From positions 62,001 through 126,000 of the forward strand of contig NZ_BATR01000094.1 in assembly GCF_000739655.1 (NCBI RefSeq): a stretch of DNA of 64,000 nt, written 5' to 3'. The notes below the pieces were generated by a model, which did no database searches, was not told where the DNA came from, and saw only the letters and a list, made by a program, of their open reading frames with translations. Made by a program: the position numbers and the translations under genes. This document shows positions 44,598-52,791 of this stretch, piece after piece (within the stretch, counting starts at the first letter, position 1; every line of letters begins with the position of its first letter). This DNA comes from Verrucomicrobium sp. BvORR106 (GTDB lineage Bacteria > Verrucomicrobiota > Verrucomicrobiia > Verrucomicrobiales > Verrucomicrobiaceae).

Positions 44598-45685
44598 TCA
44601 CTCCGCCCAGTTGGAGGCGGGGTAGCTGCCGAGGATCTTGATGGCGTCGCCATCGCTGACCACCTCGTCGAGGGCAGTCTTGAGGTTGTCGTCATTGCAG
44701 TGGCCGGTCACTTCGAGGAAGAAGCGCACGTGGCTCTGGGCAGCGGACTCATCGGAAGGGACGGGCCGGTTTTCGATCTGGCGGACGTTGATGCCTTGTT
44801 TGACGAACGCTTCCAGAATCTCCAGCAGGGTGCCCACGCGATCGCGGGCGGTGACCATGAGGAGGGTGTGATCGTTGCCGGTGGGGGGGCGGGGCGGCGG
44901 CCCAGAATGATGAAGCGGGCCTGAGAGGCGCTGTCATCGATGGACGTGGCGATGATCTTCAAGCCCTGGAGCTCAGCTCCCAGGGCGGTGCCCAGTGCCG
45001 CTGAGTGGGGGTGTTCACAAGCGAAGGCGGCGGCCTGGCTGGTGGAGGGGGCTTCCCGCAGTTCTGCGTCGGGGAAATTCACCGCGAGCCACTTGCGGCA
45101 TTGGGAAATCACCTGCGGATGCCCGTAGATGTAGTCCACCGTATCGCGTGGACCGTTCGACATGAGAACAGTCTCCGTACGCCAGAGGAACTGAGCGTAG
45201 ATCTGCAAGGGGGATTCCACCAGATGGTCCAGCGTGTGATACACGGCACCTTCCGTGGAGTGTTCGATGGGGAGCACCCCGTAGTCAGCCTCCTGGGTGG
45301 CGACGCGCTCAAAGACGTCTTCCGTGCTGGCTTCAGGGAGATAGAGCACGCTGTTCCCAAAGCGGCTGATGGCGGCTTGGTGGGTCCAGGAGCCGGCGGG
45401 CCCAAGAAAGGCAATGCGCAGATCCTGCTCCAGCGCCAGGGCGGCGGAGATGATTTCCCGGTAGATGGCGCGGATGGACTTCTCTGGAAGGCGGCCTTTG
45501 TGCTCCTTGTTGGACTCGACCAGTTTGCGCAGCAGGCGCTCTTCACGGTCGGGGGCGTAGATTTCCAGGCCTTCCTTGCGTTTGATCTCGCCCACATGGT
45601 GCACGAGATCGGCCCGTTCGTTCAACAGCCTCAGTAGCTGTTGATCAACGTGGTCAATGTGTGTGCGTACCTCTTCCAGTGTCAT
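44598..45685 (-). CDS. pheA: Chorismate mutase / prephenate dehydratase (P-protein), interrupted by a frameshift
   Basis: The bifunctional P-protein makes phenylpyruvate for phenylalanine. Reading from 45685: chorismate mutase domain (TLEEVRTHIDHVDQQLLRLL, then RADLVHHVGEIKRKEG), prephenate dehydratase domain (AFLGPAGSWTHQAAISRFG, LPIEHSTEGAVYHTLD) and, after the break, an ACT domain in another frame (VTARDRVGTLLEILEAFVKQ, ENRPVPSDES, stop at 44598). The frame shifts at a run of seven G on the plus strand (44883-44889); one more base would restore the reading TGNDHTLLMVTARD. Left as is, the first frame ends at 44708 without a proper ACT domain. A homopolymer sequence error or a true loss of feedback control are both possible. 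Confidence 0.85.
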
Positions 45686-45864
45686 CGTGTGCGAAAAATC
45701 CGCCACGATTAAGAGCAAGGCTTTGCAGGGAGGAAAGCAGAAAATGCATCAAGCTGAAACAAGTGTGGATCAGCGGGCCTGTTTAGGGTGATGGCGGGGT
45801 GGGATGGGTTGCTCCCGTGGGGTTCTTCTCAGCCGTGAGAGGGCTTTGTCAGTGCGTCAGTGGG

Positions 45865-45891
45865 CAGTGCGTCAGTGGTCAAGGTGTTGGA
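45865..45891 (+). repeat. Dispersed repeat, CAGTGCGTCAGTGG family, copy 3
   Basis: A 27-base copy starting CAGTGCGTCAGTGGTCAAGG, with a partial second copy at 45850-45864 directly before it. It sits between the start of pheA and the end of scpB, both on the minus strand. Confidence 0.8.
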
Positions 45892-45978
45892 ACTGACGCC
45901 GTGGGGAGGGCATGGCTGGGCCTCTGAGGCATTTATGCCTGACGACGGACCCAACTAAACTTCGGCGGATCGGGAGCT

Positions 45979-46671
45979 CTAGAGGCCAAGTTCCATGGCG
46001 TTCTCGGCCTTCTTCTCTTTCTCTTTGGCCTCGGCCTGTTCCGGGGAGGGGCTCTCGACGGTTTCCTCGGGTGTGGGGAGCTTGACGCGACGGAGTTCGG
46101 CTGCGTTGGGGAGATCGTCCAGATGGCGGATGCCAAAATGGTCGAGGAACAGATCGGTGGTAGAGAAAAGGAGGGGGCGACCAGGGAGATCGGCGCGACC
46201 GTCCACCTTGAGCAGGTTGCGATCGAGCAACTGCTGCACCATGGCGTCCACTGAGACGCCGCGGACGGCCTCGATGGCTGACTTGGTGATCGGCTGGCGG
46301 TAGGCGATGATGGCCAGAGTTTCCAGTGCAGGAGCGCTGAGGCGGGCTGGCTTCTTGCCGGGATAGAGGGCGCGGCACCACTCGCCGAACTCGCCACGTG
46401 CGCAAAGGCGCCAGCCAGCGGTGCGTTCGATGATGGTGAAGGACCGGCCGTCCTGCTCGTAGTGGGCTACCAGCTGTGCCAGAGCCTCGCGCACCTGGTC
46501 ATCGGTGATGGCCTCCATCGCGACCTTCTGCTCATCCGGCTCGACGTTGCTGTCCTGAGCGACTTCCTTGGCCTCGCGCGCAGTTTCCCGGATGGCACGA
46601 CCCATCTCCACAACAGAGAGGGGCTCTTGTGTGGCGAAAAGCAGGGCTTCAACAATCCGGGTAAGGTCCAT
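45979..46671 (-). CDS. scpB: Segregation and condensation protein B (ScpB)
   Basis: The 230-residue product binds ScpA and the SMC ATPase to form the bacterial condensin. It has the tandem winged-helix layout: VEALLFATQEPLSVVEMGRA at the start, then LSAPALETLAIIAYRQPITK with VRGVSVDAMVQQLLDRNLLK and RPLLFSTTDLFLDHFGIRHL. It ends in a charged Glu/Lys-rich tail of about 35 residues. The ATG at 46671 is chosen (MDLTRIV). scpA is encoded 5.3 kb away on the same strand, not in one operon with it. Confidence 0.95.
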   Translation of the reverse strand: MDLTRIVEALLFATQEPLSVVEMGRAIRETAREAKEVAQDSNVEPDEQKVAMEAITDDQVREALAQLVAHYEQDGRSFTIIERTAGWRLCARGEFGEWCRALYPGKKPARLSAPALETLAIIAYRQPITKSAIEAVRGVSVDAMVQQLLDRNLLKVDGRADLPGRPLLFSTTDLFLDHFGIRHLDDLPNAAELRRVKLPTPEETVESPSPEQAEAKEKEKKAENAMELGL

Positions 46672-46760
46672 GCGATGCGCGAGGTGAGGGGAACGGGGAA
46701 TGTGGGGAGCGAAGGACAAAGTTCAAGCTTTGATTTCGCGGGAGGAGAGGGCGTTTTTTG

Positions 46761-46864
46761 GAGACAGGATTAACAAGATTTTGGAAGGATTAACAGGATG
46801 GGGAATTGGGGGATGGGGGATGGAGATTTTTAGACAGAATTAACAGAATTTACGGAATTAGGGG
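46761..46864 (+). repeat. Dispersed repeat, ACAGGATTAACAAGATT family, copies 3 and 4
   Basis: A full two-part unit at 46761-46803 (GAGACAGGATTAACAAGATT, then AGGATTAACAGGATGGGG) is followed by a weaker one at 46832-46864 (AGACAGAATTAACAGAATTT). The spacer from scpB (46671) to the L,D-transpeptidase (47018) has no gene. Confidence 0.75.
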
Positions 46865-46952
46865 GAGGGGTGGCTGGGTATTGGGTGAAGGTTCGCGAGG
46901 TCGTGTTGTTTCAGGTCGGGTGTCTGGTGTCTCCCGACATCAGGAGGGGAAC

Positions 46953-46981
46953 AAAAAAGCCCCTTCCGGGTGGAAGGGGCT
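46953..46981 (-). terminator. Rho-independent terminator of the L,D-transpeptidase gene
   Basis: Stem AGCCCCTTCC (46958-46967) and GGAAGGGGCT (46972-46981) with loop GGGT. The A run at 46953-46958 gives a T run after the stem on the minus strand. It lies 37 bases beyond the stop at 47018. Confidence 0.85.
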
Positions 46982-47017
46982 CGTGGGGAAAGTCAGGCTA
47001 GGATTGGTAGCGCTGGC

Positions 47018-48274
47018 TCAGTTCGCTGTCGCCACCAGAGGGGTGGTGGAGCCGGCGACCGGAGGCGTCCAGGAATCGACGATTTGGACCGTGGTGCCGA
47101 CAGGGGCGCGGTCGAAGATGAAGTGGGCGCTTTCCAGAGGCATGCGGATGCAGCCGTGGGAGGCGGGGTAGCCTGGGAGTTCACCTTCGTGCATGCCGAT
47201 GGGCATTTCGCCCACTCGCATCCAGCCTGGAAGGGGGCACTTGTAGATGGTGGACATCTTGCCTTTGCGGACCTTCTCGGTGATCTTGAAGGTGCCACGC
47301 GGGGTCATGCGGGGGCCACGGCCGGTGGAGATGGGGGTCTCGAAGGCGATCTGGCCGTCCTTCACCAGGAAAGCGCGCTGGGCGCCGATGTTGACGATGA
47401 CGCGCAGATCAGAGTGATCGCGGTCCAGCACGTCCCGGTAGTAGCGGGGCCCGTCCTGCACGAGCTTCTGGGTCTTCACCTCAAGTTTTTCCCCTGAGCG
47501 GGTCTCGCGCTGGAAGAAGGAGGTGAACTTGCCGCCGGTGGGACGGCCGACGCTGACGCCGTCATCTGCCTTGGCAGAGGCACCGCCGAAGACGAGGGCG
47601 AGCATGGCAGCGCTGAGCAGCGCTTCCTTGAGGCCGCGGCCTTCCACTTCAGCCGCATCAAGCAGGATGTAGTGGTTCTGACCGGCGGCGGCACCGTCGT
47701 GCCAGGACTGTCCTGGCAGGGAGGAGCGCATTTCCGCCATGGTGCGGCTGTCAGCCAGCCAGATGCCCAGGAAGGAAACGCCCACGCCCTGGGTCTCAGG
47801 ATGCTGGCGAAGGGTAAGGAGCGGTACGGCCTCACCTGCAAAGCCGAGGGCGGCGATGCCAGCCATTTCGCGAACGGCTTCCGTGAAGACGCGGGCCAGT
47901 TCTTCTGGCGTGCCGAGGAAGTGTTCGTCCAAGAGGGCGTCAGACACCTCCTGCATGACTCCCGCCCAGTCGAAGTGGCTCATCGCGGGGCGCACGTTGA
48001 TATGGGGCTCGCCGGAATCTTCGTCGCTGGAGACTTGGATCAACTGCAGGCTGCTTTCTTCATGCAGCTCGCCGTTAAATTGGACGTCGCCGTTGTCGAG
48101 CAGGAACTCGCCGGCGCGGGGGGCGGCGAAGTGCTGGAAGACCTTGAACAACTGACCCGCTGCAGGAGCGGTCGTATCGAAGGCGTTGAAGGACAGATCC
48201 TCTCCTTCACCCGGCAGCAGCGCGGCCGGAACGAGGATCGAGAGAGAGGTGGCGGTGGTGGCGACTGCGGACAT
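47018..48274 (-). CDS. L,D-transpeptidase (YkuD) with an added N-terminal domain
   Basis: The 418-residue product carries a YkuD domain in its last 120 residues, with the signature MHEGELPGYPASHGCIRM and catalytic Cys375. Such enzymes make 3-3 crosslinks in peptidoglycan or attach proteins to it. Before it lies a region of about 210 residues without a recognised fold, then a hydrophobic LKEALLSAAMLALVFGGASA at about 215-234 that looks like a signal or anchor in the middle of the protein. So the first part may stay in the cytoplasm with the catalytic part outside, or two genes have fused. The ATG at 48274 gives the longest product free of the neighbouring gene. Confidence 0.85.
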   Translation of the reverse strand: MSAVATTATSLSILVPAALLPGEGEDLSFNAFDTTAPAAGQLFKVFQHFAAPRAGEFLLDNGDVQFNGELHEESSLQLIQVSSDEDSGEPHINVRPAMSHFDWAGVMQEVSDALLDEHFLGTPEELARVFTEAVREMAGIAALGFAGEAVPLLTLRQHPETQGVGVSFLGIWLADSRTMAEMRSSLPGQSWHDGAAAGQNHYILLDAAEVEGRGLKEALLSAAMLALVFGGASAKADDGVSVGRPTGGKFTSFFQRETRSGEKLEVKTQKLVQDGPRYYRDVLDRDHSDLRVIVNIGAQRAFLVKDGQIAFETPISTGRGPRMTPRGTFKITEKVRKGKMSTIYKCPLPGWMRVGEMPIGMHEGELPGYPASHGCIRMPLESAHFIFDRAPVGTTVQIVDSWTPPVAGSTTPLVATAN

Positions 48275-48351
48275 GACGGTAGGGGTGAGAATGGCAGAAG
48301 TACGAGGGTGAGAGCAGGAACTTTGCCCTACGCACTGTTGTAGAGTGCATG

Positions 48352-49176
48352 TCAACCAGAAATTGTCTGTGACAGGGCAGTTGGAAGTTGAAGTCGTTTG
48401 CGCGGTGGGAGCCCGCTGGCGATCTGGTGAAGCAGCCCCTTGGCCTGAAGCGGAGAGAGGTGGGGGAAAATGGAAAGCATGCGGGCCAGCAATGCGGCAG
48501 CCCGCGGCGCGGCGAAACTGCTGCCCGTGGCATCACGCCGGATCCCGCCCTTCCACGGCACGTTCACATTCACGCCCAGCGCGGCAAACTCCACGAGGGT
48601 GCCGGGTTGATTCCGGAAGAGGCACTCGCGTTCGGGTGTGGCGAGCATGTTGACGGTGATCACCGAGGTGAAGTCGCCGGGCCACTCTGCACGGCGGAAG
48701 TCTTCATTGTTGCAGGCTGCCACCACATGGTGGCCGCTGAGGTAGGCGCGATCCACCCACGACTTGAACATCAGGACCTGGGCCTTGAGCCGGGCTCCGA
48801 AGCTGCAGTTGAGCACATGGTAGCCGCGTTCTATGGCAAGCTGGGCGCCAAAGCAGATCATCTCACTCTGGGACTGATTGCGGAGGTCCAGCACGCGGAA
48901 ACTACCGATCTCGGCCTCCGGGGCGATCTCATGCAGGATGCCAGCAACGGCGGTGCCGTGGCCGAACACGTCCTCTCCCCCTGGAGAGGCGGGCACGGCC
49001 TCCAGACGGCCATCTTCCTCTACGATGACAAGGTCATCAGCGCGGCGGACGTTGGCTAGATCTGGGTGGCTCCATTCCACGCCCGAGTCCAGCACGGCGA
49101 TACGAATGCCATGGCCGCGACCACGGCTCATGGCGGCGGCGGCTTGTTCCGGTGTGATCCACGAACCCACGATCAA
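48352..49176 (-). CDS. Cytoplasmic subtilisin-like serine protease (S8)
   Basis: The 274-residue product is a bare S8 domain: Asp30 in AVLDSGVEWSHPDL, His73 in FGHGTAVAGIL, Asn156 in AACNNED as oxyanion residue and Ser220 in ATGSSFAAPRA. It has no signal peptide and no propeptide, since the catalytic Asp is already at residue 30. It therefore acts inside the cell or on a partner. A GAF-domain gene lies 26 bases upstream on the same strand, so the two are probably made together. Confidence 0.9.
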   Translation of the reverse strand: MIVGSWITPEQAAAAMSRGRGHGIRIAVLDSGVEWSHPDLANVRRADDLVIVEEDGRLEAVPASPGGEDVFGHGTAVAGILHEIAPEAEIGSFRVLDLRNQSQSEMICFGAQLAIERGYHVLNCSFGARLKAQVLMFKSWVDRAYLSGHHVVAACNNEDFRRAEWPGDFTSVITVNMLATPERECLFRNQPGTLVEFAALGVNVNVPWKGGIRRDATGSSFAAPRAAALLARMLSIFPHLSPLQAKGLLHQIASGLPPRKRLQLPTALSQTISG

Positions 49177-49202
49177 TCAATCAGGCAGGCAGTGTCGTGG
49201 GC

Positions 49203-49826
49203 TCAACTCTCATCCACGCCGATCGCGGCGCAGAGAAGCTTGTGATCGAGCAGGCGGCCGAGGAGTCGGGTGAGGAGGGTGACTTCCTCCATGGCCTCGG
49301 GTTCGAATGCGGGAGGTTCCGGGGCTTCCGGGCTGGCCTTGGTGCGGTAGCAGGCGATGAGCCCGCGCATCTGGCCGGAGATGAAGAACGGGGCGAGGAT
49401 GCGGCTGCAGACGATCACGCCCAAGACTTCGTCCAGCTTGCTGGCACCGGATGGGTTGGAACTGAGGTTGTTTTCGCAGAAGGCCTGCTGAGTGGCGAGC
49501 ACCATGCCCGCGACACCGCTGTCGATCGGCATGCGGAAGCTGAGGAGCCGACTGGAGACGGGCCCTTCCTGGTGGGCGCAGAGGAGATTGCGGCCGGAGG
49601 TGTCCATGAGCCAGATCACGCCCTCGTGAGCACCGGCATCGCTGAAGCAATCGTGAATCAGCCGGGTCATCAAGGGATCCAGGAACTCCTGGAGGTTCGC
49701 CGCACGGATCAAACCGGCGAACTGGGTGACGCGCTCCTCAATGGCCGGAACAAGCGGCACCACCCGGGGCTCCGGCAGCCAGCGCATGGTGGTGGTGGTG
49801 GAGAAATCGCCGTAGGCGGAGGACAT
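49203..49826 (-). CDS. GAF-domain protein
   Basis: The 207-residue product has a GAF fold of about 150 residues: FLDPLMTRLIHDCFSDAG, GVIWLMDTSGRNLLCAHQEG, SRLLSFRMPIDSGVAGMVLA, TQQAFCENNL and ISGQMRGLIACYR. GAF domains bind small ligands such as cyclic nucleotides, haem or flavin-like molecules and switch activity of a partner. It is coupled to the subtilase gene downstream (26 bases). No output domain is present, so the protease is a likely partner. The ligand cannot be inferred. Confidence 0.82.
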   Translation of the reverse strand: MSSAYGDFSTTTTMRWLPEPRVVPLVPAIEERVTQFAGLIRAANLQEFLDPLMTRLIHDCFSDAGAHEGVIWLMDTSGRNLLCAHQEGPVSSRLLSFRMPIDSGVAGMVLATQQAFCENNLSSNPSGASKLDEVLGVIVCSRILAPFFISGQMRGLIACYRTKASPEAPEPPAFEPEAMEEVTLLTRLLGRLLDHKLLCAAIGVDES

Positions 49827-49965
49827 GAGGGGAGTTTATCGTGGCGCCTTCCTGCCGTAAAGCGGGCAATTGCATGGCTCAAACATTGGTGGGAGTGACG
49901 ATAGGGTGAAGATCGTGTTTGCGCCGATTTTCTCCTTGGTAGTATAGGTGCAGACTGTCGATCCC

Positions 49966-50541
49966 ATGGCCTCCCGAAAAAAGTCCCACATCATCTGGAT
50001 GGTGCCGACGGCAATTGCCATCGTCCTTGTCGGAGTGGCTTTGAGGCTACAATCGCAAAGTAGTCAAGAATACTACAAGCGTATCCGTGACGAGCTGGCG
50101 CAGCGCGCCGCGATGAACGAAGAGCATGAGAGATCCCTCTGTCTCCACCTTCGAGTTGGCGAAATGAATGATGCAGGTCGTTTGCTGTTCTGGCGCTTGA
50201 ACGACGATTCTCGTGGAGAGCCGTTTTTCCTCGATGAGGAGGATGACTACGGAGCCATCCTGATCAATCAAGGTTCCGATAGCAGGCCACTCGCCCGGTA
50301 TATTTTTGCATCTCAGTCCACGGGCAAGGTGCTGGATACGAGAAACTATTCCGAGTTCCGGCAGGCCCTGGCAGCAGTCTCCAAATCTTCCACCATCGGG
50401 ATCTACGAGACCTGCAGCGTCAGTCGGGCTTACGGGCTGCCGAAGGAAATCATCGACAATTTCGACAAAGCCTTGAAACGTTCAGGTGCGAAAGTGGATA
50501 AGGAGAATCAGCGGGCAGTCTGCTATTGCTGGAAGCCGTAG
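49966..50541 (+). CDS. Membrane-anchored protein of unknown function
   Basis: The 191-residue product has one N-terminal membrane helix (SHIIWMVPTAIAIVLVGVAL) and a coiled, charged region after it (EYYKRIRDELAQRAAMNEEH), then a compact domain with HLRVGEMNDAGRLLFWRLND and ASQSTGKVLDTRNYSEFRQ. No family is recognised. An earlier GTG start at 49948 is possible. It stands alone on the plus strand between two minus-strand groups. Confidence 0.6.
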   Translation: MASRKKSHIIWMVPTAIAIVLVGVALRLQSQSSQEYYKRIRDELAQRAAMNEEHERSLCLHLRVGEMNDAGRLLFWRLNDDSRGEPFFLDEEDDYGAILINQGSDSRPLARYIFASQSTGKVLDTRNYSEFRQALAAVSKSSTIGIYETCSVSRAYGLPKEIIDNFDKALKRSGAKVDKENQRAVCYCWKP

Positions 50542-50626
50542 TTCAAATGCCCGCCATCGAGCACTGCCAGATCTAGACCAGCGAATGTTGTCCGGGATCT
50601 GACAGTTCGAAGCGTCTGCTTGCTCT

Positions 50627-50689
50627 GACAACGCCGACTGGCTCGTGTAGTCTGTGCCGTCAAAGATGTCCATGGGCACCTGAGTGATG
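50627..50689 (-). pseudogene. Relic of the scpA 3' end
   Basis: On the minus strand this reads VPMDIFDGTDYTSQSALSE, against VPMDTFDGTDYTSQPALSE at the true scpA end (52045-51988). Nearly all base differences are silent, and the stop codon is lost. It lies about 1.36 kb beyond the real scpA end, on the far side of two small genes. It is a duplicated fragment; no other part of scpA is visible around it. Confidence 0.85.
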
Positions 50690-50754
50690 AATGTGGCTCC
50701 GGGTGCTTGTCGATGGGGCCTGGAATCACCTGGCGTGTCATGCTGGGAGTGGAG

Positions 50755-51351
50755 CTAGCTGCGATCTGAAGAGGCTCGATTTTTTGAGAAGATGGATGAA
50801 ATTATTTTCTTGAACCAGGAGTCAGGCGCGACGCTTTTTCCACCTATGGGAAACTGGGCGAACAGTTTTGGCCACCGAGTCCGGAACGTTTCCTCGTCAT
50901 CCTCCTGCCAGATGGTCCCGACGGGATCATCTGGGTCCGGGCAGAAACAGGATTCAGGCAGGTCACCTGCAAGTTTCTCGTGAACCTGTGAGGCCACGTA
51001 CGCGAACTCCTCGAAAGTGGCGTCCCGATCTCCCAGGCCGGGGTAATCCGCCAGAGAGTCCGGGCTGATCAGGGCCTGGTGATACCATTCTCTGCCCCGG
51101 CTGATCAGCCAGGACCTGAAGTCTGCGAACCCGTCATCCGAACAACCGCCATTGATGAGATAGGCAGCACCCCAGAGGTCCCAAGAGTAGGCTTGGCGAT
51201 GATAGGTCGCAAAATGCCGGGCAAATGCGGCGATCTCATCAGCGTGGAGTTTGTGAAGTTCGTTGGCGAGCGTCCCGGCTTGCTCATCCGTATTTCCGGA
51301 GCAGGCGTCAAAGCTCTTTTGAATGATCTGCCAGAAGTGTGCTTCCGTCAT
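50755..51351 (-). CDS. DUF4240-domain protein
   Basis: The 198-residue product has the DUF4240 pattern: FWQIIQKSFDACSGNTDEQ, HADEIAAFARHF, YSWDLWGAAYLINGGCSDDG, FADFRSWLISRGREWYHQAL and SPDSLADYPG. Family members are cytoplasmic, of unknown function, and often near polymorphic toxins or immunity genes. It is preceded by the lipoprotein gene at 51364 by 12 bases, so the two probably form one unit. No toxin is visible here. Confidence 0.85.
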   Translation of the reverse strand: MTEAHFWQIIQKSFDACSGNTDEQAGTLANELHKLHADEIAAFARHFATYHRQAYSWDLWGAAYLINGGCSDDGFADFRSWLISRGREWYHQALISPDSLADYPGLGDRDATFEEFAYVASQVHEKLAGDLPESCFCPDPDDPVGTIWQEDDEETFRTRWPKLFAQFPIGGKSVAPDSWFKKIISSIFSKNRASSDRS

Positions 51352-51363
51352 GTGAGATGGGGG

Positions 51364-51768
51364 CTATTCGTTCGGGGTAGGGTGTGTCACTTTGTACTTC
51401 TGCAGTTTGCCGTCGGTGCTTCTGATAGTGAGCAGGTCATCCGTGAGTGATACGAGATGCAGTTCGCCGCCAAGCTTGTCGTGGATCGGGTCATGGAAAA
51501 ATAGACGGCCCCGGATGAGGCGCCATCCCATAAGTGGGCTCGTCACCTTGCCACCAGAGCCTGCGGTAACGGCAACATAGCCTCCCTTGCTGAAGGACAT
51601 GTAGGTGTAATGGTGGGGATCCAATGAGACCACGGAGAGACCTTCGACTTGGTCCTTCCGCCATGGGATCGTATCGTGGAATGCCGTTGCCTCATCGGAT
51701 GGGGGCGGGAGCATGCGGCACGAAGTTGCGATCAGAATCAGGGTGAGAATTGCCAGCTGGGGAATCAT
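51364..51768 (-). CDS. Small lipoprotein of unknown function
   Basis: The 134-residue product has a lipoprotein signal (MIPQLAILTLILIATSC, Cys17) and a mature beta-rich domain: VEGLSVVSLDPHHYTYMSFS, LMGWRLIRGRLFFHD, ELHLVSLTDDLLTIRSTDGK. The ATG at 51768 begins the signal; an earlier in-frame start at 51789 is less fitting. Only 12 bases separate it from the DUF4240 gene. Function unknown. Confidence 0.68.
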   Translation of the reverse strand: MIPQLAILTLILIATSCRMLPPPSDEATAFHDTIPWRKDQVEGLSVVSLDPHHYTYMSFSKGGYVAVTAGSGGKVTSPLMGWRLIRGRLFFHDPIHDKLGGELHLVSLTDDLLTIRSTDGKLQKYKVTHPTPNE

Positions 51769-51892
51769 AACGGGGACTTCGGTCGCCAATCTGGTGTCTC
51801 AAGCCCGGAAGGTACAGTGCAATCGGTTTTTGTGGCGGATGGAAAAAAGTGCGCGTGGATGAAGTGGTGGCAGCGTGCCTCACCTGACGCGA

Positions 51893-51924
51893 AAAAGGCG
51901 GCACGCTGGTGCGTGCCGCCTTTT
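51893..51924. terminator. Symmetric terminator between scpA and the islet genes
   Basis: AAAAGGCGGCACGC (51893-51906), loop TGGT, GCGTGCCGCCTTTT (51911-51924): a 14-pair perfect stem with T4 on both strands. It lies 60 bases past the scpA stop (51985) on the minus strand and also fits transcripts coming the other way. Confidence 0.85.
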
Positions 51925-51984
51925 GGCAGTGGAAATGGTTGGTCGCCCCGGCTCTGGGGCGGTCGGGGATTGAGAGCCTTCGCG

Positions 51985-52791
51985 CTATTCCGACAACGCC
52001 GGTTGGCTGGTGTAGTCAGTACCGTCGAAGGTGTCCATGGGCACCTGGGTGAAGACTTTGTCGGAGGGGCGGATGACGAAGATCTCACCCAGCACGCGCT
52101 CTTGCTCGATCTTCAGGAAGTTGAGCTTCATGAGCTCCAGCATGGCGAGGAAGGTAATGATCACCTCACTGCGGCTGGTGGCCTCGGTGAAGAGGCTCAT
52201 GAAGGGGACCTTGCCACCCACGGGGAGGACGGAGAGCAGGTAGTCGATCTTGTCGCTGACGGTCCAGCGGTCATCCACGATCTCACGCAGGGTGTGTACG
52301 TCCTCGAACTTCTTGAGCACCTTCTGGAAGGCGCGAATGAGGTCGAAGATGCCGATCTGCGGGAGCCCTTCCACGGGGGCGGTGAGGTCAGGAATCTCGG
52401 GGTTGGCGGCAAAGAACTCCGCACCGGAACTGTCGCGCACGTGCAGGAACTGCGCGGCGTCCTTGAACTTCTTGTACTCCACGAGCTGGCGGATGAGCTC
52501 CCAGCGGGGATCTTCCTCATCGGCCTCTTCATCGGGGGGCTGCACGTCCTTGGGCAGGAGGGTGCGGCTCTTGAGGTACATGAGATTGGCCGCCATCACG
52601 ATGAACTCACCGGAGAGCTCAATGTTGAGGGCCTTGAAGGTCTCGATGTAGCCGAGGTACTGGCTGGTGATGCGCTCGATGCTGACATCATAGATGTCGA
52701 TCTCATCCTTTTTGATGAGATAGAGAAGGAGGTCGAGGGGGCCTTCGAAGATTTCGAGCTTAACCTTGTAGTCGCTGTCCGTGTTTTCCAC
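51985..52791 (-). CDS. scpA: Segregation and condensation protein A (ScpA)
   Basis: The 268-residue product is the kleisin of the SMC-ScpAB condensin. It has YKVKLEIFEGPLDLLLYLI (8-26) and then KKDEIDIYDVSIERITSQY, with IVMAANLMYLKSRTLLP following, all hallmarks of the N-terminal SMC-binding part. The C-terminal winged helix covers SEVIITFLAMLELMKLNFL. The start is GTG at 52791, which sits in a hairpin (52788-52811). It follows glpD by 45 bases but is unlikely to be functionally linked to it. Confidence 0.96.
   Translation of the reverse strand: MENTDSDYKVKLEIFEGPLDLLLYLIKKDEIDIYDVSIERITSQYLGYIETFKALNIELSGEFIVMAANLMYLKSRTLLPKDVQPPDEEADEEDPRWELIRQLVEYKKFKDAAQFLHVRDSSGAEFFAANPEIPDLTAPVEGLPQIGIFDLIRAFQKVLKKFEDVHTLREIVDDRWTVSDKIDYLLSVLPVGGKVPFMSLFTEATSRSEVIITFLAMLELMKLNFLKIEQERVLGEIFVIRPSDKVFTQVPMDTFDGTDYTSQPALSE

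Noticed and set aside
50627-52054. Classical mobile element carrying the islet
   Set aside because: No integrase or transposase and no terminal inverted repeats were seen; only the duplicated scpA end supports an insertion.
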